Shown here: positions 11,830-19,774 of the stretch, one piece after another
Layout: every line of letters starts with the position of its first letter
Numbering within the stretch: the stretch's first letter is position 1
DNA from: Synechococcus sp. RCC307
GTDB taxonomy: Bacteria; Cyanobacteriota; Cyanobacteriia; PCC-6307; Cyanobiaceae
DNA length: 64,000 nt
Direction of reading: 5' to 3'
Assembly (NCBI GenBank): GCA_000063525.1
Contig: CT978603.1
Coordinates: 1,173,105-1,237,104, forward strand
Notes under the pieces: generated by a model
Databases searched by the model: none
The model's input: the letters and a program-made list of their open reading frames with translations, nothing else
Told to the model about the DNA's origin: nothing
Made by a program: the position numbers and the translations under genes

Positions 11830-12527
11830 TGCTGGATTGGCTTCGCGGCGGCACGCCTCCTCAACCCGGTGTGCATGTGGTGTTGGGCACCGCCATTGAT
11901 GCTCCGCTCGAGCCAGGGCAGCAGGAGGCCTTGTTTGGTTGCGGCTGTTTCTGGGGCGCCGAAAAAGGGTTTTGGCGCCTACCAGGTGTGGTGACCACCG
12001 CGGTGGGCTATGCGGGCGGCGGCGCTGCCAATCCCAGCTATGAACAGGTCTGCAGCGGCCGCACAGGCCATGCGGAAGTGGTGCGCGTGGTGTGGGACAC
12101 CAGCACGATCGGGTTTAGTGATCTGCTCAAGCTGTTTTGGGAATGCCACGACCCGACCCAGGGGGACCGGCAAGGCAATGACTGCGGCAGTCAGTACCGC
12201 TCAACGATCTACGCCAACGACAGCGCCTTGATTGAACTGGCCAGCGCCAGTGCCAAGGCTTACCAGGAGCTGCTCAGCGCTGCTGGATTTGCAGCGATCA
12301 CCACAGAAATCCGGCAGGGGGTGCCGTTCTTCGCCGCTGAGAGCTACCACCAGCAGTATTTGGCCAAGCCCGGCAGCCGTCCGTATTGCTCAGCCATGCC
12401 CACCAAGGTGGCGCTAGGCCGTTTCGAGGGCTGTACCTACCAGCTTCCATCGCAGGTGTGGACCAACTACGACTGGAGCGTGAGCCACTGTGTGCTGCGT
12501 GGTGAGAATGCCCCAATCGCGATTTAA
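11829..12527 (+). CDS. msrA: Peptide methionine sulfoxide reductase A
   Basis: Reduces the S form of methionine sulfoxide in proteins. The catalytic motif GCFWGAEKGFW has its active Cys at residue 40. The block GYAGGGAANPSYEQVCSGRTGHAEVVRVVWD is typical, as are DPTQGDRQGNDCGSQYRSTIY and the C-terminal AESYHQQYLAK. At 232 residues it has about 30 extra N-terminal residues compared with minimal MsrA and no clear signal peptide. The start overlaps the stop of the upstream membrane-protein gene, and its own end overlaps the next gene by 20 bases, so this is a tight transcription unit. Confidence 0.96.
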   Translation: MLDWLRGGTPPQPGVHVVLGTAIDAPLEPGQQEALFGCGCFWGAEKGFWRLPGVVTTAVGYAGGGAANPSYEQVCSGRTGHAEVVRVVWDTSTIGFSDLLKLFWECHDPTQGDRQGNDCGSQYRSTIYANDSALIELASASAKAYQELLSAAGFAAITTEIRQGVPFFAAESYHQQYLAKPGSRPYCSAMPTKVALGRFEGCTYQLPSQVWTNYDWSVSHCVLRGENAPIAI

Positions 12528-12834
12528 GGCCGCACTCCTCTTGGGATTGTTGGCCCCCACCGCTGCCTGGGCGGGGCCATCCCCTTGGTGGGAGCACTAC
12601 GACCGCAGCGATCGCTATCGCTGTGGGGAAGAAGAGAAGGTGTTGATCGAACGAAACGACAGCCAAGCCTCTCTCTTCATGCGGGGGTATCGAATGAACC
12701 TCTTCCGCGATCAGCAAAGTCCACTGCTGAAGCGCTATTCCAATAGCCAGTTCAGCGTCACCATCCGCGGTGATGAAATTGAGATTGAAGATTTAATCTC
12801 GCGCCGACGCTGTCAACGTTTTGAGCAGGCGTGA
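12508..12834 (+). CDS. Small secreted protein, unknown function
   Basis: A 108-residue protein with a clear Sec-type signal (MPQSRFKAALLLGLLAPTAAWA, cleavage likely after AWA). The mature part begins GPSPWWEHYDRSDRYRCGEEEKVLI and contains two cysteines (in YRCGEE and RRCQRF) that could form a disulfide. The pattern is acidic and rich in aromatic residues. It starts inside msrA (20-base overlap) and its stop overlaps the GTG of the next gene, so it is a middle gene of the msrA run. I do not recognise the family. An envelope role linked to oxidative repair is only a guess from context. Confidence 0.75.
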   Translation: MPQSRFKAALLLGLLAPTAAWAGPSPWWEHYDRSDRYRCGEEEKVLIERNDSQASLFMRGYRMNLFRDQQSPLLKRYSNSQFSVTIRGDEIEIEDLISRRRCQRFEQA

Positions 12835-13163
12835 GTGAAGAGCACCAAGACGGCCCTCTAAAAACCCTCCACCCTCTGCCGCGAGGGCTGGTTGAGCTCT
12901 ATGGCCTCTTGGCCGTGTTGATGGTGCTGGTTCCGGAATGGATCGCTGGCGGCGCTTTGGCTGGCTTGCAGAACCCGGAAACCGGTGAGCCCTTGCCCGC
13001 CACATCGGCAGCCTGGCGCCGAGTGCCCGAATTGCTATTGGCCTCCATGAGCCTGGCTCAGCTGCGTCAGCTAGCCCAGGGCTTGCGACTACGGGGCTAC
13101 GCAGCCATGGGACGGGACCGCCTCAACGGCAAGCTGCTGAAGCGGCTGAAACGCCGTCGCTGA
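12831..13163 (+). CDS. Small protein with one membrane segment and a Rho-N/SAP-like tail
   Basis: A 110-residue protein starting at GTG 12831, which overlaps the preceding TGA (GTGA). A hydrophobic stretch LVELYGLLAVLMVLVPEWIA (about 21-40) may enter the membrane. The C-terminus, SLAQLRQLAQGLRLRGYAAMGRDRLNGKLLKRL, resembles the short helix-extended-helix fold of Rho-N/SAP motifs (L..L..L...G....K..L...L). It ends in a strongly basic run, so nucleic-acid binding is conceivable. Last gene of the msrA run; tRNA-Pro follows 31 bases later. Function unknown. Confidence 0.65.
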   Translation: MSEEHQDGPLKTLHPLPRGLVELYGLLAVLMVLVPEWIAGGALAGLQNPETGEPLPATSAAWRRVPELLLASMSLAQLRQLAQGLRLRGYAAMGRDRLNGKLLKRLKRRR

Positions 13164-13194
13164 CAAGGCAGCGTCGTGATAGCTTCTAGCTGAA

Positions 13195-13268
13195 CGGGGC
13201 GTAGCGCAGCTTGGTAGCGCACCACTTTGGGGTAGTGGGGGTCGTGGGTTCAAATCCCGCCGCTCCGA
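13195..13268 (+). tRNA. tRNA-Pro (anticodon GGG)
   Basis: A 74-base cloverleaf. The acceptor CGGGGCG pairs with CGCTCCG (one G-T pair). The D-arm is GCGC...GCGC and the anticodon stem CCACT/AGTGG encloses the loop TTGGGGT with anticodon GGG. The T-arm is GTGGG-TTCAAAT-CCCGC and the discriminator base is A. CCA is not encoded. Confidence 0.93.
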
Positions 13269-13284
13269 TCCATCGTTAACCCTC

Positions 13285-13307
13285 AACCGGCTACGGCCGG
13301 TTTTTTT
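13285..13307 (+). terminator. Intrinsic terminator after tRNA-Pro
   Basis: Stem CCGGC/GCCGG with a short TAC-type loop followed by seven T residues, 17 bases after the tRNA end. It separates the tRNA from the ferredoxin gene. Confidence 0.85.
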
Positions 13308-13357
13308 ATGCCCACTGGTGATCGCATTGCTACCAACAAAGGAGGCATTGCTTTTCC

Positions 13358-13642
13358 ATGGGCTCCTACACGATCTCCGTCGAGGGTGGAGGCAGCTTCA
13401 GCTGCACCGATGACACCTACATCCTTGATGCTGCTGAAGAAGCAGGAGTCGACCTTCCCTATTCCTGCCGAGCGGGGGCTTGCTCCACCTGTGCCGGAAA
13501 ATTGGTGAGCGGCTCGGTGGATCAAGCCGATCAGAGTTTTCTAGATGACGATCAAATGGGCCAGGGCTATGCCCTGCTCTGCGTGAGCTATCCCACCAGC
13601 GATTGCACCATCAAGACGAACGTCGAGCAGGAACTGAGCTGA
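13358..13642 (+). CDS. petF: Plant-type [2Fe-2S] ferredoxin
   Basis: A 94-residue soluble ferredoxin, the usual electron acceptor of photosystem I that feeds FNR, nitrogen assimilation and thioredoxin reductase. Cluster ligands are three cysteines in [15 protein letters not shown] (C-x4-C-x2-C) and the fourth in LLCVSYP. The protein is acidic, as expected for this family. AAAGGAGG lies about 20 bases upstream of the ATG, a little far for a ribosome site. It converges with a small gene whose stop is 3 bases away. The exact paralogue name is inferred. Confidence 0.93.
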   Translation: MGSYTISVEGGGSFSCTDDTYILDAAEEAGVDLPYSCRAGACSTCAGKLVSGSVDQADQSFLDDDQMGQGYALLCVSYPTSDCTIKTNVEQELS

Positions 13643-13645
13643 CGC

Positions 13646-13873
13646 TCAGTGCAGCCGCGTGGCAGCGCCATAACCCTTAAGCCAGCGGTTCACGCGAGGC
13701 TTAAGGCTGGCGGGCACTTCATGCAGCAACTGATCCAATTCCAGAGCACCCAGGCGGCGCAAATCTTTGACATCCACATGCCAAAGGTCCTCGGCCTCGC
13801 GGATTAGGCGAGCCAGGGTGCGGGCCCGTTGCCACGTGGCCAGCCGCAAACTGATGGAGGCAGAGCTCTGCAT
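13646..13873 (-). CDS. Small hypothetical protein
   Basis: A 75-residue basic, helical protein starting at ATG 13873 (MQSSASISLRLATWQRARTLARLIREAEDLW); an upstream TTG-type start at 13909 is less likely. The body HVDVKDLRRLGALELDQLLHEVPASLKPRVNRWLKGYG looks structured. No signal, membrane segment or known motif is visible. The ORF is tightly tail-to-tail with the ferredoxin gene. I do not recognise it. It is probably real because it fills the space with no other signal there. Confidence 0.55.
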   Translation of the reverse strand: MQSSASISLRLATWQRARTLARLIREAEDLWHVDVKDLRRLGALELDQLLHEVPASLKPRVNRWLKGYGAATRLH

Positions 13874-13954
13874 AGTTCCAGCGTGGTGCTGGAAAACGCA
13901 TCTGTGCAAAGCACACCAAAGGTTTTCGGAGTGCTGAAGAGAAACCCTCGAACC

Positions 13955-14713
13955 TCAGCTGGCCACAGGCACCACGTTGAAGGGCAACTTCAACGCTTCC
14001 AACTGGCGTTCACTCAACCGACGGCTCCAGGCACCGTGCACCGGGTCGTTCCAGCGGAATCCAGCTTCACGAGCGAGATGCCGTTCGTCGTAGCTCACTT
14101 GAGCGCGATAGAGATGGCGAGGCTCACGGCCCTCAGCAATAAGTTGCTCAAGCTGATCGCAACGCTCAAACACCTGAGCCAAGTAGATGCAATCAGTGAG
14201 GGCGCGGTGGGCGGCCCACACCGGAACCCCGTAGGCCAGCGCTAGATCCCGCACCGACGGCCGCGGACGCAGCAAACGATCGGCGGGCCAATGGATGTCC
14301 TCCATGGTGCAAAGCCAGGGCAGTGGCAAATCAGGCAAGGCCCCATGGCCAAACCATTGCCGGTCAAAGGCCGCGTTATGGGCCACAGCCAACTGCGCGC
14401 AGCTGGCGAATTGCTGCAACAGCTGCAGGCTTGGCTGCCACGGCTGGGGAGCCTGCGTCGCCCCGGCACGAATGCCATTGAGGGGCTCAGCAGCGTTGGC
14501 CTCCACTGGGAGCAAAAACGACAGCTGCGCCAAAACGGCCCGCTGCGGCACCGAAAACAAGATGGCTCCCACCTCCAGAACCTGATCGACCTCGGGATCC
14601 AAACCCGTGGTTTCGGTGTCGAGAATTAAGAGCTGATCAGCGCTGACCTTCGGTGGTGCCACCAGGGGAAGCAAGGAGGTCTGCTGCCAGGGGGATTCCA
14701 GCGGTTCAGACAT
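13955..14713 (-). CDS. DnaQ-like 3'-5' exonuclease (DEDDh)
   Basis: A 252-residue exonuclease-fold protein of the DNA polymerase III epsilon/RNase T type. The three Exo motifs are visible: LLILDTETTGLDP (D and E), AVAHNAAFDRQW (second D) and WAAHRALTDCIYLA (H and D of the DEDDh class). A C-terminal region (YRAQVSYDERHLAREAGFRWND plus about 30 residues) is an extension beyond the nuclease core and resembles the 'DUF' tail common in cyanobacterial members. The ATG at 14713 (MSEPLESPW) is preferred to an upstream start at 14749. Not necessarily the replicative proofreading subunit; a role in repair or RNA processing is equally possible. Confidence 0.88.
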   Translation of the reverse strand: MSEPLESPWQQTSLLPLVAPPKVSADQLLILDTETTGLDPEVDQVLEVGAILFSVPQRAVLAQLSFLLPVEANAAEPLNGIRAGATQAPQPWQPSLQLLQQFASCAQLAVAHNAAFDRQWFGHGALPDLPLPWLCTMEDIHWPADRLLRPRPSVRDLALAYGVPVWAAHRALTDCIYLAQVFERCDQLEQLIAEGREPRHLYRAQVSYDERHLAREAGFRWNDPVHGAWSRRLSERQLEALKLPFNVVPVAS

Positions 14714-14806
14714 TGCGTACGCCCGGCTGCAGCCCATGGTCCCAGCCACCCATCCGTTGCGCCAGCGAGATGTTTATGGTCGTGCAGCGGCTTAAGGATC
14801 GATTCG

Positions 14807-15262
14807 ATGCCCATCGCTGTTGGCGATCAAGCTCCTCCGTTCAAAGCCAAAGATCAAAACGGAGTGGAGCGCTGCCTCGCCGACTTGGGCGGCAAACCTC
14901 TGGTGCTGTTTTTCTATCCAAAGGACGACACGCCCGGCTGCACCATCGAGGCCTGCGGTTTCCGGGATCAATTCGCCGCCCTGCAAGCGCTTGGCGCTGA
15001 AGTTTGGGGCGTCAGTGGTGATGGGGCCGGCAGTCACCGCCGCTTTGTGAGCAAGTTCCAGCTTCCTTACCCGTTGCTAGTGGATGAGGGCAATGCGCTG
15101 CGCGACGCCTTTGGCGTTGCCAAAACCCTGTTTGTCATCCCAGGTCGCGTCACGTATGTGATCGATGGCGGCGGTGTAGTGCGTCTGGTGTTTGACGAGA
15201 TGCTTGATGCCAACGCCCATGTGCGCCAAGCCATGGCAACCCTGCAACAACTCAAGGGCTAA
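14807..15262 (+). CDS. bcp: Peroxiredoxin, BCP/PrxQ type (cytosolic)
   Basis: A thiol peroxidase of 151 residues without signal peptide. The peroxidatic Cys lies in KDDTPGCTIEACGFRD and the PrxQ resolving Cys is present five residues later (CTIEAC), so this is an atypical two-Cys enzyme. The rest (VWGVSGDGAGSHRRFVSKFQLPYPLLVDEGNALRDAFGV) matches the family. It overlaps the DUF1350 gene by one base (TAATG). A second, exported paralogue lacking the resolving Cys lies at 60026-60571. Confidence 0.95.
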   Translation: MPIAVGDQAPPFKAKDQNGVERCLADLGGKPLVLFFYPKDDTPGCTIEACGFRDQFAALQALGAEVWGVSGDGAGSHRRFVSKFQLPYPLLVDEGNALRDAFGVAKTLFVIPGRVTYVIDGGGVVRLVFDEMLDANAHVRQAMATLQQLKG

Positions 15263-15999
15263 TGCCGACCTGGCGCCAGCGCGGTGAGCTGTGGACCGTG
15301 GGTCCAACCCAACCGAAGGGGGTGGTGCAGTTTCTTGGCGGCAGTGGCTTAGGCGCGAGCCCGCAACTGAGCTACAAACGGCTGCTTGAAGCGGTCAGTC
15401 GCCGGGGCTGGCTGGTGCAGTGCTGGTCCTACTTGCCGAGTTTTGACCACCAACTCTTGGCTGTCCAAGCCTGGCGAAGCTTTCGCAGCCAGCGCCAAAG
15501 CGACCTGCCGGTGTTGCGCTTGGGCCACAGCATGGGCTGCAAATTGCATTTGCTCGCCCCCGATCAAGGGCGTGGCTGCCGTGGGGAAGCCCTGCTGAGC
15601 TTCAACAACTTCTCAGCAGATCGCTCGATTCCATTGCTGGGGGAACTGGCCCCGCGCCTGGGTGTACGCAGTGAATTCAGCCCAGGACCCGAGGAAACCC
15701 TGCGCCTGATCAGTAGCCAAGAGCATCGCCGCCAGCGTCTATTGATCCGCTTCCGCCAAGATCAGCTCGATCAGAGCCGCCCGTTACTGCGGCAGTTGCA
15801 GTCCATCGGAGAGCAGGTGGAACTGGTGGAACTCAGCGGAGACCATCTCACCCCAGCCAGCGCAGGTTTACGCCAGCAGTGGTTGGGAGGACTTGGCGAT
15901 GAGCAGCGGCAACGCCAGCTCGATCAATTGGCCGAAAACATTGAACGCTGGTGGAAGCAAGGCCCTGGACTCACGCCCTCCGGCTGCGTTGCCAGCTGA
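15262..15999 (+). CDS. DUF1350 protein, alpha/beta-hydrolase-like
   Basis: A 245-residue protein of the DUF1350 family found in cyanobacteria and plastids. It opens with PKGVVQFLGGSGLGASPQLSYKRLLE and has a nucleophile-elbow-like GHSMGCKLHLLA (about 89-100), consistent with a hydrolase fold, but no activity is established. Its ATG overlaps the stop of the peroxiredoxin gene, suggesting translational coupling. The last 29 bases overlap the 3' end of the antiporter gene on the other strand. Confidence 0.82.
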   Translation: MPTWRQRGELWTVGPTQPKGVVQFLGGSGLGASPQLSYKRLLEAVSRRGWLVQCWSYLPSFDHQLLAVQAWRSFRSQRQSDLPVLRLGHSMGCKLHLLAPDQGRGCRGEALLSFNNFSADRSIPLLGELAPRLGVRSEFSPGPEETLRLISSQEHRRQRLLIRFRQDQLDQSRPLLRQLQSIGEQVELVELSGDHLTPASAGLRQQWLGGLGDEQRQRQLDQLAENIERWWKQGPGLTPSGCVAS

Positions 16000-17050
16000 G
16001 CGTGCTCCAGGCGATGAACACCAGCACAGCCGGCAGCACCACCACCAACACCACCAAGCGAAAGGGATCCTCATCGCCCAATGGCATGGTGTTACTGAGC
16101 ACTTGCTCCACCAAATAGAGGGCATAGAGCACCACCAAGACCGCACCTTCCAAGCGGTTGATCACCCCTCCACTCCAAAAGATCGGCAGGCAAGCCAAGG
16201 TGGCCGCCACCATTAAGGGGAAATCACGGCTGATCAACACCGGATCAACGGCCAGGCCGCTGCCACCAGTGGCCAAGGCACAACCACCAAGGATCAGCAG
16301 CAGATTCATCAGGTTGCTGCCCACCACGTTGCCGATCGCCAGATCCGTTCGCCCCCGATACACCGACACCAAGGACGTAACGAGTTCTGGCATGCCGGTG
16401 CCGGCCGAGACGATGGTCAAGCCAATAACCGTTTGACTGACGCCCAAGGCCAGAGCAGCGCCCGTGGCCCCGTTCACCAACACCTGGGAGCCAACGACCA
16501 GTAACACCAAGCCCAAGAAGCCCTTACCGAGGGCAACCGGCAGGGGGGCGGCAGCGTCGTCCTCGAGAGGCTCATCACCAGCGCCTTCTTCGCGGGCCGT
16601 TCGCACCTCCCAAATCAAGTTGATCAGCAGCACGGTGAGCAGGGCCAAACCAGCCACCCAGGTGAGGGTGCCAGACGAGGCCATGCCCCAGGCCGCCATC
16701 GAAATGGCCAGCAGAAGCGGCACATCCCTGCGAATCAAGCGGCTTTGAACCCGCAACGGCATCACCAGGGCACTGGCACCGAGCACCACCAGCAGATTGA
16801 AAATGTTGGAGCCCACCACATTGCTGACGGCAATGCTTTCAGTGCTGCCGCCGGTTTGCAGGGTCGAGAGCAGGCTGACGAACAACTCCGGCGCGCTGGT
16901 GCCAAAAGACACCACCGTCAGGCCAATCACGATTTGGGGAATCCCAAACAGCAGCGACAACGCCACCGAGCCAGCCACAAACAACTCGCCACCGGCGAAC
17001 AGCAGGGCAATCCCCAGCAACAACTGCAGAAAACTCAGGGCAAACGCCAT
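15971..17050 (-). CDS. Calcium/sodium:proton antiporter, CaCA family
   Basis: A membrane exchanger of 359 residues with two inverted alpha-repeats. Repeat 1 has VVSFGTSAPELFVSL and SNVVGSNIFNLL. Repeat 2 has IVSAGTGMPELVTSL and GNVVGSNLMNLL. The acidic residues in the two xPE motifs are the ion-binding residues of the family. About ten to eleven hydrophobic helices are split by an acidic loop (REEGAGDEPLEDDAAA). The ATG at 17050 (MAFALSFLQLLLG) lies four bases after the acs stop, so they are probably one transcript. Ion (Ca2+ or Na+) cannot be told from sequence. Confidence 0.92.
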   Translation of the reverse strand: MAFALSFLQLLLGIALLFAGGELFVAGSVALSLLFGIPQIVIGLTVVSFGTSAPELFVSLLSTLQTGGSTESIAVSNVVGSNIFNLLVVLGASALVMPLRVQSRLIRRDVPLLLAISMAAWGMASSGTLTWVAGLALLTVLLINLIWEVRTAREEGAGDEPLEDDAAAPLPVALGKGFLGLVLLVVGSQVLVNGATGAALALGVSQTVIGLTIVSAGTGMPELVTSLVSVYRGRTDLAIGNVVGSNLMNLLLILGGCALATGGSGLAVDPVLISRDFPLMVAATLACLPIFWSGGVINRLEGAVLVVLYALYLVEQVLSNTMPLGDEDPFRLVVLVVVLPAVLVFIAWSTLSWQRSRRA

Positions 17051-17054
17051 GGGC

Positions 17055-19028
17055 TCAACCCTCAGCCCGAAGCCGCTCGAGAACGCTGCGGTCCTCCAGG
17101 GTGCTGGTGTCACCGCTGACTTCCTCACCAGCGGCTAGGGCCCTGAGGATCCGGCGCATGATCTTGCCGCTACGGGTCTTGGGCAGGGCATCGCTGAAGC
17201 GGATCTCATCGGGGCGAGCGATCGGACCGATCTCAGCCCCCACGTGCTTCCGCAACTCGGCCATCAACTCTGGGCTGCCTTGGCGCCCCCCCTCAAGGCT
17301 GACAAATGCGACGATGCCCTCCCCTTTGAGCTCATCGGGGCGGCCAACCACCGCGGCTTCGGCCACAGCAGGGTGACTCACCAACGCCGATTCAATTTCC
17401 ATCGTGCCCAAACGGTGGCCAGAGACGTTGATCACATCGTCAACGCGACCCATCACCCAGAAGTAGCCATCGCCATCACGGCGGGCCCCATCACCGGCGA
17501 AGTAGATCGCGCTGCCATCAGCAGCACGCAGGTGTTCCCAGTAGCTGCGCCGGAAGCGATCGGGATCTCCATGCACCGTGCGCATCATTCCCGGCCAGGG
17601 CCGGCGCACCACCAAGAAGCCACCCTCATCGGCACCAGCCGACTGACCGGAGGCATCCACCACATCGGCAGCAATTCCCGGCAGGGGAAGGGTTGCCGAT
17701 CCAGGCTTGGTGGGCGTCGCCCCGGGCAGGGGGCTGATCATCACGCCACCGGTTTCGGTTTGCCACCAGGTGTCGATGATCGGGCAACGGTTGGCGCCGA
17801 TGACATCGCGATACCAGATCCAAGCCTCAGGATTGATCGGCTCTCCCACCGTGCCGAGGATGCGCAGGGAGCTCATGTCGTAGCCATCGGGCACCGAACG
17901 GCCACTCTTCATGAAGGCCCTGATCGCCGTGGGTGCTGTGTAGAAGAGCGTGATCTTGTGTTTCTCGATCAGCTCCCAGAACGCACCTGGCTTGGAGGGT
18001 CTTGGCGCACCCTCGTACATCACCGTGGTGGCGCCATTGGAAAGCGGGCCGTAAACGATGTAGCTATGGCCGGTGATCCACCCCACATCGGCGGTGCACC
18101 AGTGCACGTCGTCTTCCTTGAGATCAAAGATCCAGCGGAAGGTGAGGTGGGCCCAGAGGTTATAGCCAGCCGTGGTGTGAACCACCCCTTTGGGCTTGCC
18201 GGTTGAACCGGAGGTGTAGAGGACAAACAAGCGGTCTTCGCTGGCCATCGGCTCAGCAGGGCAATCCGCCGCTTGCAGCGGCACCTGGTCGTGCCACCAA
18301 TGGTCTCTGCCCGGTTCCATCGTCACGGCGCCTTGGGTGCGCTGAACCACCAACACCGCCTGCACCGACGGCACCGCACCACCCGCCAAGGCTTCATCCA
18401 CAGCCGGCTTCAAGGCCACCGGCTTGTCTTTGCGGAAGCCACCATCGGCGGTAATCACCGCTTTGGCCTCCCCATCAATCAGCCGATCGCGCAGGGCATC
18501 GGCGGAAAAGCCACCAAACACCACCGAGTGGGGAGCACCAATGCGGGCGCAGGCCAACATTGCTATTGCTGCCTCCGGCACCATCGGCATGTAGAGGGCG
18601 ACCAAATCGCCCTTGCCAATCCCCAGCGCTTTGAGGGCATTGGCAGCGCGGCAAACCTCAGCGTGGAGCTCCCGATAGCTGAAGCGGCGCACATCGCCAG
18701 GCTCGCCCTCCCAGATCAAAGCTGTCTTTTCAGCCCGGGGGCCATCGAGATGGCGATCCAGGCAGTTGTAGGAGAGGTTGGTGGTGCCGCCTTCGAACCA
18801 ACGGGCGAAGGGGGGATTGCTCCAATCGAGCACCTGCTCAAAGGGCTGGAACCAATGCAGGTGTTCCTTGGCCTGCTCACCCCAGAAAGCATCGGGATCA
18901 GCGTCGGCTTGGGCCACCAAGGCGCGATAGGCCTCCAAGGAGCCAACGGCTGCCTCAGCAGAGAGGGACTGCGGTGGAGCGAAGACACGCTCTTCTTGCA
19001 GAACAGATTCGATCTGAGGGTCCGCCAT
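17055..19028 (-). CDS. acs: Acetyl-CoA synthetase (AMP-forming)
   Basis: Activates acetate to acetyl-CoA via acetyl-AMP. At 657 residues it has full length, with N-terminal [23 protein letters not shown], the phosphate-binding loop [15 protein letters not shown], the core motif WWQTETGG, and the C-terminal domain [17 protein letters not shown] and [13 protein letters not shown], whose second lysine is the regulatory acetylation site of the family. The ATG at 19028 ([13 protein letters not shown]) is chosen over 19094, which would collide with the divergent HAD gene. The divergent gap is 75 bases. Confidence 0.97.
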   Translation of the reverse strand: MADPQIESVLQEERVFAPPQSLSAEAAVGSLEAYRALVAQADADPDAFWGEQAKEHLHWFQPFEQVLDWSNPPFARWFEGGTTNLSYNCLDRHLDGPRAEKTALIWEGEPGDVRRFSYRELHAEVCRAANALKALGIGKGDLVALYMPMVPEAAIAMLACARIGAPHSVVFGGFSADALRDRLIDGEAKAVITADGGFRKDKPVALKPAVDEALAGGAVPSVQAVLVVQRTQGAVTMEPGRDHWWHDQVPLQAADCPAEPMASEDRLFVLYTSGSTGKPKGVVHTTAGYNLWAHLTFRWIFDLKEDDVHWCTADVGWITGHSYIVYGPLSNGATTVMYEGAPRPSKPGAFWELIEKHKITLFYTAPTAIRAFMKSGRSVPDGYDMSSLRILGTVGEPINPEAWIWYRDVIGANRCPIIDTWWQTETGGVMISPLPGATPTKPGSATLPLPGIAADVVDASGQSAGADEGGFLVVRRPWPGMMRTVHGDPDRFRRSYWEHLRAADGSAIYFAGDGARRDGDGYFWVMGRVDDVINVSGHRLGTMEIESALVSHPAVAEAAVVGRPDELKGEGIVAFVSLEGGRQGSPELMAELRKHVGAEIGPIARPDEIRFSDALPKTRSGKIMRRILRALAAGEEVSGDTSTLEDRSVLERLRAEG

Positions 19029-19103
19029 CAACGGGGCCGTGCATACCAAAGGAATTAAACCCACTCCACTGCCCAGACGGGACACGGCTGACACGGTTGT
19101 TCA

Positions 19104-19769
19104 ATGGAGGCATTCAGTGGCAAAGCCATGCCGGCGGGCTGCCTGTTCGATCTCGATGGGTTGCTACTCGATACCGAGCCGCTGCATGGACAAGCCTGGG
19201 CGGAAGCCGTGGGCCAATTTGGCGGCTCTGCCAGCGCCGAGCTGCTGCTGGGTTTGAGGGGGCGCAACAAGTTCGACAACGCCTCAGGCCTGATTGAGGC
19301 ACTGCAGTTGACGGTCTCGGTGGAGCAGCTGCTGGCGGTGCAACAACCCTTGGCACGCGCCAAGGTGCGTCAAGCCAGGGCCATGCCGGGCGCCGAACGG
19401 TTGGTTCAGCACTTGCAGGCCGCTGGGATGCCGCTGGCCATCGCCACCAGCAGCGGTCGGGAATCAGTGGAGATCAAGCTGGCCCCACACCCGTGGCTAC
19501 AAAGCATTGCCGTGCGGGTGCATGGGGATGATCCCCAGATCCAACAGGGCAAACCAGCACCAGATCTGTTCATCGAGGCGGCCCGCCGCCTCAATGTGGA
19601 CCCCACGCTGTGCTGGGCCTTTGAGGATTCACAAGCGGGTGCGATAGCCGCACTTGCCGCTGGCTGCCGGGTGTTTGTGGTTCCCGCTGAAGGGCTCAAC
19701 CGAAGCGACTACCCCTCAGCGGTGGACTGGCTGGGCAGCTTGAACAAGACCCCGCTCGATCAGCTTTAG
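19104..19769 (+). CDS. HAD-superfamily phosphatase/phosphomutase, beta-PGM-like
   Basis: A 221-residue HAD hydrolase of subfamily IA. Motif I is CLFDLDGLLLDTEP with the nucleophile Asp16 and acid/base Asp18. Motif II is ATSSGRES, the lysine motif is QGKPAPDLF and motif III is AFEDSQAGAIAAL. The helical cap between motifs I and II suggests a small phosphorylated sugar or similar substrate. An alternative ATG at 19128 would remove eight residues. It converges with pgi at a 5-base distance, which may or may not mean a sugar-phosphate role. Confidence 0.88.
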   Translation: MEAFSGKAMPAGCLFDLDGLLLDTEPLHGQAWAEAVGQFGGSASAELLLGLRGRNKFDNASGLIEALQLTVSVEQLLAVQQPLARAKVRQARAMPGAERLVQHLQAAGMPLAIATSSGRESVEIKLAPHPWLQSIAVRVHGDDPQIQQGKPAPDLFIEAARRLNVDPTLCWAFEDSQAGAIAALAAGCRVFVVPAEGLNRSDYPSAVDWLGSLNKTPLDQL

Positions 19770-19774
19770 GTCGA

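Noticed and set aside
13089-13286. 65-codon minus-strand frame containing GSERRDLNPRPPLPQ
   Set aside because: It is the antisense of tRNA-Pro; this peptide pattern is a well-known artefact of tRNA genes.
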